From contig NZ_AP018685.1 in the NCBI RefSeq assembly GCF_002218045.2, forward strand, positions 248,001 through 312,000: DNA of 64,000 bases. The letters are read 5' to 3'. The translations under genes were made by a program, and so were the position numbers. Source of the stretch: Vibrio rumoiensis (GTDB lineage Bacteria; Pseudomonadota; Gammaproteobacteria; Enterobacterales; Vibrionaceae). Position 1 is the stretch's first letter, and every line of letters starts with the position of its first letter. Shown here in pieces: positions 37,011 to 46,640 of the stretch. Below the pieces are notes generated by a model, which saw nothing but the letters and a program-made list of their open reading frames with translations, was not told the DNA's origin and searched no databases.

Positions 37011-37035
37011 TTGTTATACGCCCAGAATAGAGAGA

Positions 37036-37308
37036 TTAACGGTGGTGAACGATGCTGCTTACTGCTGCTAGTTCTGCCGCGTCTTGCTCTTGTTGTTCTT
37101 GGCGCTCACGTGCGTCTAGTACTTCTTTGGTGATCAAGCCTTCTTCGATTTCGCGTAGTGCGATAACCGTGGTCTTATCATTTTCTTCAGGAACCAATGC
37201 ATCTTTGTTGCCAGTTTGCATTTGACGAGCGCGGCGAGCCGCAATTAGGACTAGGTCGAAACGGTTACCGACTTTTTCAACAGCGTCTTGGACAGTTACG
37301 CGTGCCAT
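37036..37308 (-). CDS. rpoZ: RNA polymerase omega subunit
   Basis: 90 aa. It binds the beta-prime subunit, helps assembly and is part of one ppGpp site on RNA polymerase. The N-terminal [29 protein letters not shown] is the conserved omega block; [11 protein letters not shown] is the second conserved region. GGAG lies five bases before the ATG. Placed between gmk and spoT as in most gammaproteobacteria. Confidence 0.95.
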   Translation of the reverse strand: MARVTVQDAVEKVGNRFDLVLIAARRARQMQTGNKDALVPEENDKTTVIALREIEEGLITKEVLDARERQEQQEQDAAELAAVSSIVHHR

Positions 37309-37429
37309 GGTGACTCCAATTAGTGAATTTTATTTAGAATGACGGGAAATTATACAGCCTTACTGCTAGAGATTCTAGCAATAAGATAGCTGTGTACTTA
37401 TTTGTGTGTTTTAAGAGAAAAACTCTAAT

Positions 37430-38059
<630 letters not shown>

Positions 38060-38211
38060 TCATTCACTTTTGTTGGGACTTATCGTTATCATTTTAGTCA
38101 ACAAGGTGGTTTCACCAAAGCATTAAAAACAATAAGGATAAAAAAAGGGAGCGCAGAGTAGCATAAGGTGTTGAGAATTTGAATCTGTAAGCTGGCTTTG
38201 CCGATAAAATT

Positions 38212-38238
38212 AAAGCCACTTAACCGGTAAGCGGCTTT
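38212..38238 (-). terminator. Terminator of the NhaC-like gene
   Basis: On the reverse strand AAAGCCGCTT and AAGTGGCTTT (10 bp, one G-U) are followed by AATTTTAT, 28 bases past the stop. The remainder of the gap 38057-38211 shows nothing clear. Confidence 0.65.
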
Positions 38239-38265
38239 CATTAGAAGGCATATTTCACTATTAAA

Positions 38266-39621
38266 CTAGGCGTGACGGTTTTTCACAAATACCGCAATGA
38301 TCGCGCAAGCAGCCAAAATAAAGCAGTAGAAAGAGTTAGAGACAATTTCTAGCGGTGATAATTGAAATACCGAGCCCAATAATAAGATTTGAGCACCATA
38401 AGGCAAAATGCCCTGAGTGACACAAGAGAAAATGTCGAGCAAGCTAGCCGAGCGTTTCTCGCTGACGCCATTTTGTTGTGACAATTCACGAGCCACACTG
38501 CCCGATACAATGATGGCGACGGTATTATTAGCGGTACAGAAATTGGTTAGAGAGACTAAAATGGCAATGCCGAGTTCACTGGCACGTGAGTTCGCTTTAG
38601 CAGAATGTTTTGCGCCGAATTGATGGATGATGCGGCTGGCTAATTGGGTTAAAAATGCCAGACCACCTTGTTGACGCATCAGTTCACTTAATCCACCAAT
38701 TAACATCGACAATAAGAAGATTTCTTGCATGTTGCCAAAGCCAGCATAGATATCTTTGCCCAGTTGGCTGAGTGCGTAATCCGGTACTGAATATAAGCTG
38801 ACGCCACCGGCTAACACAATGCCCAAACTTAGCACCACAAACACATTCAGACCTGAAACCGCCAACACCAGAATGGTGAGATAAGGCAGGATTTTCAACC
38901 ATTCAATATCACCGGTGGCTGGCGTTTGCGTCGCCGTACTGCTTAAAGCAAAAATGACAAGCGCAATCAATGCAGCTGGAATGGCGATTTTAACGTTTTC
39001 TCGGAATTTATCTTTCATCTCACAGCCTTGTGAGCGAGTCGCTGCGATAGTGGTATCAGAGATGATTGATAAGTTATCACCAAACATCGCCCCACTTAAT
39101 ACGACACCAGCGGTGAGTGGCATGCTCATTCCTGCTGATTGCGCGATCCCGACCGCCACTGGCGCAACCGCGGCAATAGTGCCCATCGACGTACCCATCG
39201 CAGTCGCAATAAAAGCAGAGATTAAAAAGATACCCGGTAGGATCATACTGGTAGGCAATAACGATAAGCCTAGGTTCACCGTAGCATCAACGCCACCAGA
39301 AGCTTTCGCGACCGCCGCAAAAGCACCCGCAAGCAAGTAGATCATGCACATCGCGATGATGTCTTGATGACCAACGCCACTTAAAAATTGTTCAATGGCT
39401 TTATTGATCTTTTCTTTGCTTAATAAAATCGCCACCACAATAGCAGGCAATGCTGCAATAGGGGCGGGCAGTTGATAAAACGCAAAATCCACTCCTTGCA
39501 TGGTTAAGTAAGTGCCTACTCCAATGAATAACGAGAGAAATACACCTAACGGTAATAATGCCAATGCGGACGGTGCAGGGCGATGAGATGGAGCTGACGT
39601 TGATGATTCAGGGGCAGACAT
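38266..39621 (-). CDS. Na+/H+ antiporter NhaC-family transporter
   Basis: 451 aa from the ATG at 39621; 20 extra in-frame residues upstream (to 39681) lack transporter character. About 11-12 hydrophobic helices. Family blocks: MGTSMGTIAAVAPVAVGIA, AGVVLSGAMFGDNLSIISDTTIAATRSQGC, and NFCTANNTVAIIVSG, typical of the NhaC/ArsB-related ion transporter superfamily. Export of sodium in exchange for protons or amino-acid-linked transport are both possible. It stands alone between two minus-strand terminators and is visibly G+C-richer (one hand-counted 60-base line: 36 G+C). Confidence 0.8.
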   Translation of the reverse strand: MSAPESSTSAPSHRPAPSALALLPLGVFLSLFIGVGTYLTMQGVDFAFYQLPAPIAALPAIVVAILLSKEKINKAIEQFLSGVGHQDIIAMCMIYLLAGAFAAVAKASGGVDATVNLGLSLLPTSMILPGIFLISAFIATAMGTSMGTIAAVAPVAVGIAQSAGMSMPLTAGVVLSGAMFGDNLSIISDTTIAATRSQGCEMKDKFRENVKIAIPAALIALVIFALSSTATQTPATGDIEWLKILPYLTILVLAVSGLNVFVVLSLGIVLAGGVSLYSVPDYALSQLGKDIYAGFGNMQEIFLLSMLIGGLSELMRQQGGLAFLTQLASRIIHQFGAKHSAKANSRASELGIAILVSLTNFCTANNTVAIIVSGSVARELSQQNGVSEKRSASLLDIFSCVTQGILPYGAQILLLGSVFQLSPLEIVSNSFYCFILAACAIIAVFVKNRHA

Positions 39622-39770
39622 AACACACCAATAGTAAGGAATATCGAAAACAAAACAGGCCGCGCAGAGTAAAGCTTGCACAAGGGATTGTCAACGTCTA
39701 GACGTCTAAACATCTGTTCTTGGGTGGCAATAATAAAGGAGGGGTGAAAGTAAAAGAACGTTAAAAATAA

Positions 39771-39800
39771 AACAAAGGCCACTTGCTAGCCGCCTTTGTT
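39771..39800 (-). terminator. Terminator of the scs operon
   Basis: AACAAAGGC (39771-39779) and GCCTTTGTT (39792-39800) form a 9-bp stem; on the reverse strand TTTATTTTTAA follows. It begins 26 bases after the scsC stop. Confidence 0.75.
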
Positions 39801-39825
39801 TTGTGGGTTAGTGGGGCTTGATCAA

Positions 39826-40599
39826 TTATTGGGCGAGTTGCGCTTGAATAATCGGCTCGAGTTTTTCAATCGGTAAATAGCCAGGAATCACCTGATCGCC
39901 AATGAGCATTGCGGGTGTGCCCTGCAAGCCAAGTTGCGCAAATAATTGATAGTTCTTAGTGACTTGCTGGTGCGTTTTGTCTTGAGGCTCCAATTGTTGA
40001 CGAGTATCGGTTTTCTTGGCGACTCGTAACAATGAGCCTGGGTTGTGACTGCCTGGCTTGTTGACCAATAACTCACTGACTTGCGCAAACTTGGTAGGTT
40101 GATTTTGCCAAGTGTTCAGCGCATAAGAAGCCGAGTTTTCATCACTATTGATTTCTTTTAGTGGTACGAGAATATCCACGACTTTTAGCTCCGGATATTT
40201 CTCGGCTAATTGTTGTAATACCGGCGTGAGTTTTTTACACCAAGGGCAGCTGTAGTCGGTAAAAAATGCAATCGTCAGTTTCGGTTGTTTCGCACCGTAA
40301 GACGGTTGTTTCGCACCGTAAGACGGTTGGTCTGGGTTGTTGTAGATATAATCATGGTGTTGTTTTAACACCGCATCAAATTGATTTTGTTGGTGTACAT
40401 AGCGTTGTAAGCTTTCATGGAGATCATCAACTACTTGTGGGTTATCTCGTAGCATTTGGCTAATGTCATTGATTTTCTGCTCAGTGGCTTGTGGCAACGT
40501 TGCCGCTTGTCGCGCCGTTACCGGCAAGCTCATCATCAGTAGTCCAAGCCAAATTACAGCGCGTTGTTTTATGGTGGTTCTCATCATAGTGGTTCTCAT
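39826..40599 (-). CDS. scsC: Periplasmic DsbA-family thiol oxidoreductase, ScsC-like
   Basis: 257 aa from the ATG at 40599, preceded by GGGA. Signal peptide about residues 10-28. An N-terminal helical stalk (about 35-85) resembles the ScsC oligomerisation region; then a thioredoxin fold with the active site CPWC in FFTDYSCPWCKK and the cis-Pro segment QGTPAMLIG. It handles disulfides of copper-stressed or misfolded periplasmic proteins, kept reduced by ScsB. Odd: a 21-bp tandem duplication (about 40284-40325) repeats the residues QPSYGAK between stalk and active domain, and ATGAGAACCAC is doubled at the start. Confidence 0.82.
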   Translation of the reverse strand: MRTTMMRTTIKQRAVIWLGLLMMSLPVTARQAATLPQATEQKINDISQMLRDNPQVVDDLHESLQRYVHQQNQFDAVLKQHHDYIYNNPDQPSYGAKQPSYGAKQPKLTIAFFTDYSCPWCKKLTPVLQQLAEKYPELKVVDILVPLKEINSDENSASYALNTWQNQPTKFAQVSELLVNKPGSHNPGSLLRVAKKTDTRQQLEPQDKTHQQVTKNYQLFAQLGLQGTPAMLIGDQVIPGYLPIEKLEPIIQAQLAQ

Positions 40600-40643
40600 A
40601 ATAAATAATTCCCAAGTGAAACTTAATAAAAGGGGTATGCGAC

Positions 40644-41138
40644 TTAACTTAGCCATAGACGGGCAAGTAAACCGAGTGGCGAGGTAAAGCCGGTGGTGAT
40701 GTGTTTAATCTCGCCATTTTTTACGATGAAAATGGTTGGCGTGACATTCACTCCCCACTGTTGGCCGATCTGGCTACGAGGATCATTGATGTTGGCAAAG
40801 CCCAACTGTTTATATTCAAAGTAGCGTTGCAGTTTGTGCGACTCACCAGATGATAGGGAAACGCCGACCGTGGGGTAGTAATCGCTCACCCAATTAACAC
40901 TTGGCGTGACTAACTGACACACCGAACACCAGCTCGCCCAGAAGTACACCACCACAAGTTGCTGTTGGCTAAGCGCCTCAATATCAATCCATTGTTGATT
41001 AATATCTTCTGCTTTGAGGGTAAAACTGGTTTGTGTTGGTACTGACTGACTACGCCATAGATCAACCGCAATTGAGACGATAATCAGCAATAATAGGTAC
41101 TTGAATAGCCCAATCAGTTTTGATTTTATCGACTTCAT
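40644..41138 (-). CDS. scsD: Membrane-anchored thioredoxin-like protein, ScsD-like
   Basis: 164 aa. An N-terminal membrane anchor (about residues 10-28, YLLLLIIVSIAVDLW) is followed by a TlpA-type thioredoxin domain with YFWASWCSVCQLVTPSV (active site CSVC) and the cis-Pro segment VNVTPTIFIVKNGEI. It overlaps the scsB stop by four bases. Predicted periplasmic reductase fed by ScsB. Here scsD precedes scsC, a different order from Salmonella scsABCD. Confidence 0.82.
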   Translation of the reverse strand: MKSIKSKLIGLFKYLLLLIIVSIAVDLWRSQSVPTQTSFTLKAEDINQQWIDIEALSQQQLVVVYFWASWCSVCQLVTPSVNWVSDYYPTVGVSLSSGESHKLQRYFEYKQLGFANINDPRSQIGQQWGVNVTPTIFIVKNGEIKHITTGFTSPLGLLARLWLS

Positions 41139-43255
41139 TGAACACCTCCCGAGGCTTGCGCGATGGCTTGCATCACATCGTCACTGGAGTAGATCACAGG
41201 TAACTCAATACCTTGCGGCGCTTGCGGTCCATACACAATATTGAACGGCACGCCAAAGCGATTATAGGATTGTAAGTATTCACTCACTTGTGGGTTGGGC
41301 ACCGTCCAATCATCTTGCATGCGTACAATCTTGTCTTGTTGCAGCGCGTCATAAACCGGTTGTTGCAGCAGCACGCCGATCTTGTTGGCTTTACAGGTAA
41401 TGCACCAATCCGCCGTTACATCGACAAACACGGTATTACCTGCCGCGACTTGTTGTTGGATATGCTGAGTATCTAGCGGCTGCCAGCTTAACTCGGCGGG
41501 CAACGGCGAGCGCCAATGATCAGCCGTGAGACTGGCAATGAAAAAGACTAATGCCGCGGCAATTAACCCTAGACTGGCGGTGATGCCAACCAAGCGGCCG
41601 CCAAATACCTGAACACTACGCCAAACGAGCAATAACAAAGCGCAGGCACTTATCGCCCATAGAAGTCCGGTCGATAGATGTGATGAGAGCAAAGTGATGA
41701 GCCACACGCAGGTCGCGAGCATCATCAAGCCAAATACCACTTTCAGGCGATTCATCCATTGACCCGGTCGAGGCAGTTTTAATGCTAATGAAGGGCGCAG
41801 CGCCACCAATAGCCAAGGTAGGGCCATGCCGATGCCTAGACCGGTAAAAATCAGAAATAACGTTAACCAGGAAGCGCCAAGTGCAAAGGCGACTGCGGTA
41901 CCAAGAAACGGCGCAGAACAAGGCGTGGCCAATAATGTTGCAAACATACCTTGTATAAAGTGCCCGGAATGATTATTGCCTCCCTTCGTGGCGAGCCAAG
42001 TGTTCATCGAAGCAGGTAAACGCAGTTCAAATAAACCCAGCATATTGGCGCCAAACAAAGCGGTAACTAGAGCCATCACACCAAGAAAGCCGGCACTTTG
42101 AAATTGAATGCCCCAACCAATCGATTGACCAGACCACTTAAGGAGCGCCAAGCTCACGGCAATTAACCAAAACGAAAAGATAATGCCAGCCGCCGAAGCG
42201 AAAGATTGCATTCTCACCTGTGATTTTTGCTGGTGTTCCACACTTAATACCGAGGTGAGTTTCATACCTAATACTGGGAGCACGCACGGCATTACATTGA
42301 GGATCAAACCACCTAGCAAAGCAAAGAGAAACATCGTCAATAATGATGAGCCTGCGCCGGCTTCAATAACCGGTCCATCGGTTAACGCAATGGTTTGTTC
42401 GGCAATAAATTGCTTATCGACCACCGTGATTTGTACCGATTCACCGCTTAAATTCGGCTCACCTAACCAATTAGAAACATCAAACCAAGCCGTCAGCTGA
42501 TTACCATCAATCGATACCCTTGGGTGAGAAAAACTGCTATCGGCAACATTTTCTGCCTTGCCATCAATAAACAGATCAGGTTGCTGCCAACCTTGCTGAC
42601 TGGTGAGAGAGACTTGCAGTTTATGATTAGATTCATCCCATGTAGCTCGTGCATTATCCAATCGAGACGAATCTTGCGGCACTAAACTGACCGCTTGAGC
42701 ATAACGGCGCATCGCCTCCGGATCCGCTTGTAAGTCTGATGGAGTAAAGCTGAGCTCTAACGGATAGTCGGTGATCACGCACACGGTTGAGCAAGACGAT
42801 AAGCTTAAATTGGCCTTAAAGGTCACGGGCTGGTGGCTATCCTCGACCTTAATCGATAATGGAAATAACACATCATGCTTATAGCCGAGGGTCTCGATGC
42901 CTAAAACATCAAAACGCTGCGGATAAGGCCACTGCCAATCGACCGTTTCGATATTACTGGGGGCTTGCCAGTTTAGCTCTGGAGACACGCCGCCTTCGCC
43001 CGGAGAACGCCAGTAGGTTTTCCAGTCATCATCGAGTTTGACTTCAATAAAACCGGCGACATGCTGGTCAGCATCCATCTGTCCCGTTAATACAAATTGC
43101 ACCTCAACTGGCGGGTGCTGTGGTGCTTTAATCCAGCCCGTCGTCAATGGTGCGGCGGTTAATTGAATGCTGAATAAAGCAAATAGCCCAAACAACCCAA
43201 AGCGCAATGGACAAAGCTTAGATTGAAGGCGTGTGAATACAGTAAAAAATGGCAT
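41135..43255 (-). CDS. scsB: DsbD-family electron hub, ScsB-like
   Basis: 706 aa from the ATG at 43255, with AGGA six bases upstream; a TTG nine codons earlier is unsupported. Signal peptide, then a long N-terminal periplasmic part (to about residue 300) with LSSCSTVCVITDYPLELSF, longer than in DsbD. The central domain has about eight helices with the transmembrane cysteines in NVMPCVLPVLGMKL and LLATPCSAPFLGTA. The C-terminal thioredoxin has FVDVTADWCITCKANK. It carries electrons from cytoplasmic thioredoxin to ScsC and ScsD. Confidence 0.87.
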   Translation of the reverse strand: MPFFTVFTRLQSKLCPLRFGLFGLFALFSIQLTAAPLTTGWIKAPQHPPVEVQFVLTGQMDADQHVAGFIEVKLDDDWKTYWRSPGEGGVSPELNWQAPSNIETVDWQWPYPQRFDVLGIETLGYKHDVLFPLSIKVEDSHQPVTFKANLSLSSCSTVCVITDYPLELSFTPSDLQADPEAMRRYAQAVSLVPQDSSRLDNARATWDESNHKLQVSLTSQQGWQQPDLFIDGKAENVADSSFSHPRVSIDGNQLTAWFDVSNWLGEPNLSGESVQITVVDKQFIAEQTIALTDGPVIEAGAGSSLLTMFLFALLGGLILNVMPCVLPVLGMKLTSVLSVEHQQKSQVRMQSFASAAGIIFSFWLIAVSLALLKWSGQSIGWGIQFQSAGFLGVMALVTALFGANMLGLFELRLPASMNTWLATKGGNNHSGHFIQGMFATLLATPCSAPFLGTAVAFALGASWLTLFLIFTGLGIGMALPWLLVALRPSLALKLPRPGQWMNRLKVVFGLMMLATCVWLITLLSSHLSTGLLWAISACALLLLVWRSVQVFGGRLVGITASLGLIAAALVFFIASLTADHWRSPLPAELSWQPLDTQHIQQQVAAGNTVFVDVTADWCITCKANKIGVLLQQPVYDALQQDKIVRMQDDWTVPNPQVSEYLQSYNRFGVPFNIVYGPQAPQGIELPVIYSSDDVMQAIAQASGGVQ

Positions 43256-43334
43256 AAGTATTCCTAACAATGAAAATAACAAACACGACCCACCCTATAA
43301 AAAGGGGGAGATGATTAGAGTGGTGGGTTATTTA

Positions 43335-43739
43335 TCATTCTTGAAAAATACAAAGCTCTAAATGACGTCGCCGTTTGGGGACCGGAGGTTTATGAAATAT
43401 TCGATGTGAGGTAAGACTAAACCACAGGAAGGCGGCAATTATTAAGCTCGGTAATAGGTTACTAATCACCACGCTATCAAGTTGATGAAAATGAAATTGC
43501 AGCAGCTTTTCTGATAAGTGGCATTCGCTCGCACTATCCGATTTCACTGTATTTTCAATGCTATTATCAGAAAATGCAGTGAAATTTGCAGCGACACTAC
43601 TCGATTGAGAAGCCGACACCGAGCAAGCCGCCGACAACACATTCATATTTTTCATCAGGCACACTAACACCACCCACAGCACAAGAATCAGTGCCCAGCG
43701 AGTTGCGGTAGAAGTACGTAGATGATGCAGTGTTTTCAA
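43335..43739 (-). CDS. Small membrane protein at scsA position
   Basis: 134 aa from the TTG at 43739 (AAAGG six bases upstream). Two hydrophobic stretches, about residues 14-33 (WALILVLWVVLVCLMKN) and 92-110, with a Ser- and Cys-containing periplasmic loop between, and a basic C-terminus (KPPVPKRRRHLEL). Size, topology and place at the head of scsB suggest a ScsA-like protein, which helps copper tolerance in Salmonella; sequence similarity cannot be judged here. It could also be an unrelated copper-responsive leader protein. Confidence 0.55.
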   Translation of the reverse strand: MKTLHHLRTSTATRWALILVLWVVLVCLMKNMNVLSAACSVSASQSSSVAANFTAFSDNSIENTVKSDSASECHLSEKLLQFHFHQLDSVVISNLLPSLIIAAFLWFSLTSHRIFHKPPVPKRRRHLELCIFQE

Positions 43740-43847
43740 ACCTTACCTTTATCATGATGTTATGTAAGACATCTAAGAGACAGATGATGAGGGTTCAAGT
43801 TCGAATCGGCATCTGTTTGATTGTAACTAGGTGTGAATGAGAGTAAT

Positions 43848-43876
43848 AAAAAGCCCTCAATCAAGAGGGCTGTTTT
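43848..43876 (-). terminator. Terminator of yicC
   Basis: AGCCCTC and GAGGGCT stem with a short AATCAA loop; on the reverse strand a TTTTT run follows. It begins 23 bases after the yicC stop. Confidence 0.8.
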
Positions 43877-43898
43877 AGTTTGAATGCAGAGTGGTTGA

Positions 43899-44765
43899 TT
43901 ACTCAATATTCTGAATTTGCTCTCTCATTTGCTCAATCAAGACTTTCAGCTCAACACCTGATGCGGTTACATCTGTACTAATTGATTTAGACGCTAACGT
44001 ATTCGCTTCACGGTTGAATTCTTGCATCATGAAATCGAGTTTACGACCACAGGCACCGCCTTTTTTCATAATGTTGTTGGCTTCTTTTACGTGAGAATCT
44101 AGGCGGTCGAGTTCTTCGGCTACGTCAGATTTTTGCGCCAGTAGAATCAGCTCTTGCTCAACGCGTGAGCTGTCGAGTTCGATTTTGGCTTCTTCAAATT
44201 TATTCATTAGGCGATCACGTTGCCATTGTAGGATCTCTGGCATGCGAGCACGGACTTTGGCAGCTTCTGCTGTGATGGCTTCAAGGCGTTGGTCGATCAG
44301 CGCTTTCATATTGGCACCTTCACGGCCACGCGCGTCGATGAAATCGGTCATCGCTTCTTCAAATGCCGCAAGCAATTCTTTTTGGATAGCATCCATATCT
44401 TGCTCTGGTGCTTCCATCACGCCCGGCCAGTTCATCACTTGGAATGGGTTAATGCGGGAGTCTTCACCGGTTAGCGACATCACTTGGTTGGCCGCTTGAA
44501 TCACTTGCTTAGCAAGATCTTCATTGATGTTGAGGGCACTTTGCGCTTTGGTATTCGCTTCAAAACGTAGGTGACATTCTACTTTACCGCGTGCTAGACG
44601 CTTACGAAAACGCTCACGTAGGATTGGCTCTAAACCACGGAATTGTTCTGGTAGGCGGAAGTAAGTTTCTAAATAACGTTGGTTAACGCTGCGAATTTCC
44701 CATACGGCATTGCCCCAATCAGATTTGATTTCTTTGCGGGCATAAGCGGTCATGCTATAGATCAT
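43899..44765 (-). CDS. yicC: YicC family endoribonuclease
   Basis: 288 aa, matching E. coli YicC. N-terminal MIYSMTAYARKE and VWEIRSVNQRYLE are the family signature; the C-terminal DUF1732 part has EEARLDSH-type EELDRLDSHVKEA and GRKLDFMMQEFNREANTLASK. YicC cleaves certain small RNAs in E. coli. It is divergent from rph, the RNase PH gene, as in many gammaproteobacteria, so the pair groups RNA-processing enzymes. Confidence 0.93.
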   Translation of the reverse strand: MIYSMTAYARKEIKSDWGNAVWEIRSVNQRYLETYFRLPEQFRGLEPILRERFRKRLARGKVECHLRFEANTKAQSALNINEDLAKQVIQAANQVMSLTGEDSRINPFQVMNWPGVMEAPEQDMDAIQKELLAAFEEAMTDFIDARGREGANMKALIDQRLEAITAEAAKVRARMPEILQWQRDRLMNKFEEAKIELDSSRVEQELILLAQKSDVAEELDRLDSHVKEANNIMKKGGACGRKLDFMMQEFNREANTLASKSISTDVTASGVELKVLIEQMREQIQNIE

Positions 44766-44912
44766 TGAAGATTACCTAGTCTAAATAATGTGGTGATTTT
44801 CTGCCGCTATGGTAGCACAGCTCAAGGTGAAAATGGCTAAGTGATGATCGCTTTTTAACGTTAAGCTCGTTATACTCTTGCCCCAATTCTATCGCTAATC
44901 AGGTATTTCTTT

Positions 44913-45641
44913 ATGTCTTCAACTTTACGCCCAAATGATCGCGCTGCTGATCAAGTTCGTCCGATTAAAATGACTCGTAACTATACGGCTTATGCTGAAG
45001 GTTCAGTATTGGTTGAGTTTGGTAACACCAAGGTGTTGTGTAATGCCAGTGTTGAAGAAAAAGTACCGGGTTGGTTAAAAGGCCGTGGTAAAGGTTGGGT
45101 AACTGCTGAATACGGTATGCTGCCACGTGCAACCCATACTCGTAACCGTCGTGAAGCTGCCAGTGGTAAACAAGGCGGCCGTACTATGGAAATCCAACGT
45201 CTGATAGCTCGTAGCCTACGTGCGGTCGTCGATTTAGAGGTACTCGGCGAAATGATGATCACCGTTGATTGTGATGTGATTCAAGCGGATGGCGGCACAC
45301 GTACCGCTTCTATTTCTGGTGCAAGTGTTGCCTTGGCTGATGCGATTCAATCATTAATGGCTTCTGGTAAATTGAAGAAGAACCCGATGAAAGGTCACGT
45401 TGCTGCGGTTTCAGTGGGTATTCTAGGTGAGCACGCGTTATGCGATTTAGAGTATGTGGAAGATTCTGCTGCCGATACCGATATGAACGTGGTGATGACC
45501 GAAGAAGGTAAGATGATTGAAGTGCAAGGCACCGCCGAGGGCGAAGCGTTCTCTCGTCAAGAATTGAATCAGTTACTGGATTTAGCCGAGAAAGGCATTA
45601 ACGATATTATCGCGGTCCAGAAAGCCACTCTGGCGGAATAG
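44913..45641 (+). CDS. rph: Ribonuclease PH
   Basis: 242 aa. Phosphorolytic 3'-5' exoribonuclease that trims tRNA and rRNA 3' ends. Blocks: [44 protein letters not shown] (phosphate-binding arginines), [18 protein letters not shown] and [19 protein letters not shown]. It appears full length, unlike the frameshifted E. coli K-12 copy. It is upstream of pyrE; a terminator and a heptamer array lie between them. Confidence 0.96.
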   Translation: MSSTLRPNDRAADQVRPIKMTRNYTAYAEGSVLVEFGNTKVLCNASVEEKVPGWLKGRGKGWVTAEYGMLPRATHTRNRREAASGKQGGRTMEIQRLIARSLRAVVDLEVLGEMMITVDCDVIQADGGTRTASISGASVALADAIQSLMASGKLKKNPMKGHVAAVSVGILGEHALCDLEYVEDSAADTDMNVVMTEEGKMIEVQGTAEGEAFSRQELNQLLDLAEKGINDIIAVQKATLAE

Positions 45642-45650
45642 TTTGTTTTT

Positions 45651-45679
45651 ATAGCTCCTCATTGAGGGGCTATTTTTTT
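45651..45679 (+). terminator. Terminator of rph
   Basis: ATAGCTCCTC and GAGGGGCTAT form a 10-bp stem with an ATT loop and a run of seven T, 9 bases after the rph stop. In enterics an attenuator between rph and pyrE senses pyrimidine supply; no translated leader is visible here. Confidence 0.8.
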
Positions 45680-45725
45680 GAGTACAATTTGAGTCTGTTA
45701 CAGCTGAAATTGAAGATGAAACCCT

Positions 45726-45753
45726 CTAGGGACTAGACACTAGAAACTAGGGA
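45726..45753 (+). repeat. Degenerate heptamer array, locus D
   Basis: Four contiguous 7-bp units: CTAGGGA, CTAGACA, CTAGAAA, CTAGGGA, with perfect seven-base period. It lies between the rph terminator and pyrE, ending 17 bases before the pyrE start, where it would sit in the pyrE mRNA leader. Confidence 0.65.
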
Positions 45754-45770
45754 CCAAATAGAGATATTTT

Positions 45771-46412
45771 ATGAAAGCATATCAACGTGAATTTATTGAG
45801 TTTGCCCTTGAGAAACAAGTTCTTAAATTTGGCGAGTTTACTTTAAAGTCTGGCCGTACTAGTCCGTATTTCTTTAATGCGGGTTTGTTTAATACTGGTC
45901 GTGATCTTGCGCGCTTAGGTCGCTTTTATGCGGCAGCTTTGGCTGATTCTGGTATTGAATTTGATGTGTTATTTGGCCCTGCGTACAAAGGCATTCCGAT
46001 TGCAACGACGACAGCAGTAGCACTTGCCGATCATCACGATATCGATACGCCTTATTGTTTTAACCGCAAAGAAGCCAAAGATCATGGCGAAGGCGGTAAT
46101 CTGGTGGGTAACCCGTTAGAAGGTCGCATTATGCTGGTGGATGATGTGATCACAGCCGGTACCGCGATTCGTGAATCGATGGAAATCATTAAAGCCAATG
46201 GCGCTGATCTAGCAGGCGTTTTAGTGGCCATCGATCGCCAAGAAAAAGGCAAAGGTGAGTTATCGGCGATTCAAGAAGTAGAACGAGATTTTGGTTGTGC
46301 AGTGATTTCGATCATTAGCCTCGGCGATCTTGTGACGTACCTTGAAGAGCAAGGTGGTAATGCTGAGCAGCTTGAATCGGTAAAAGCATACCGTGCGCAA
46401 TACGGCATTTAA
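45771..46412 (+). CDS. pyrE: Orotate phosphoribosyltransferase
   Basis: 213 aa. It joins orotate and PRPP to form OMP in pyrimidine synthesis. The PRPP motif is [17 protein letters not shown]; the flexible lysine loop is [17 protein letters not shown]; the substrate region [12 protein letters not shown]. No strong ribosome site is seen upstream of the ATG, which is preceded by the degenerate heptamer array. Followed by its own terminator. Confidence 0.95.
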   Translation: MKAYQREFIEFALEKQVLKFGEFTLKSGRTSPYFFNAGLFNTGRDLARLGRFYAAALADSGIEFDVLFGPAYKGIPIATTTAVALADHHDIDTPYCFNRKEAKDHGEGGNLVGNPLEGRIMLVDDVITAGTAIRESMEIIKANGADLAGVLVAIDRQEKGKGELSAIQEVERDFGCAVISIISLGDLVTYLEEQGGNAEQLESVKAYRAQYGI

Positions 46413-46450
46413 GCTTTATTATTTCAATCTTTGAAAGCCAATGATGTCAA

Positions 46451-46486
46451 AACCTGGAGGGAATCTCTCTCTGGGTTTATTTTTAT
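46451..46486 (+). terminator. Terminator of pyrE
   Basis: AACCTGGAG (46451-46459) pairs with CTCTGGGTT (46469-46477), 9 bp with two G-U pairs, followed by TATTTTTATTT. Confidence 0.7.
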
Positions 46487-46493
46487 TTACATG

Positions 46494-46511
46494 TGTAATT
46501 ATTTTTATACA
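46494..46511 (+). promoter_or_regulatory. Candidate TyrR box upstream of the aromatic transporter
   Basis: TGTAAT-TATTTT-TATACA matches TGTAAA-N6-TTTACA at 10 of 12 bases and has the essential G-N14-C spacing. It lies 130 bases before the TyrP-like gene, and TyrR controls tyrP and mtr in E. coli. Presence of TyrR in this organism is assumed. Confidence 0.45.
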
Positions 46512-46640
46512 CACCAATAAAACCCCATTCCAAGTCAATTTTGTCGAATGTTTAATCAATATCTCGACTTTTCACCTCGATTTACTTCTGATAAATGGTA
46601 ATGTGTCAGCTAAATATTCCACTAGGTAAAAGACACACTC

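Noticed and set aside
38915..39340. 141-codon forward ORF
   Set aside because: Antisense shadow of the NhaC-like transporter.
46441..46629. 62-codon ORF between pyrE and the transporter
   Set aside because: It overlaps the pyrE terminator and the candidate TyrR box, and has no ribosome site.
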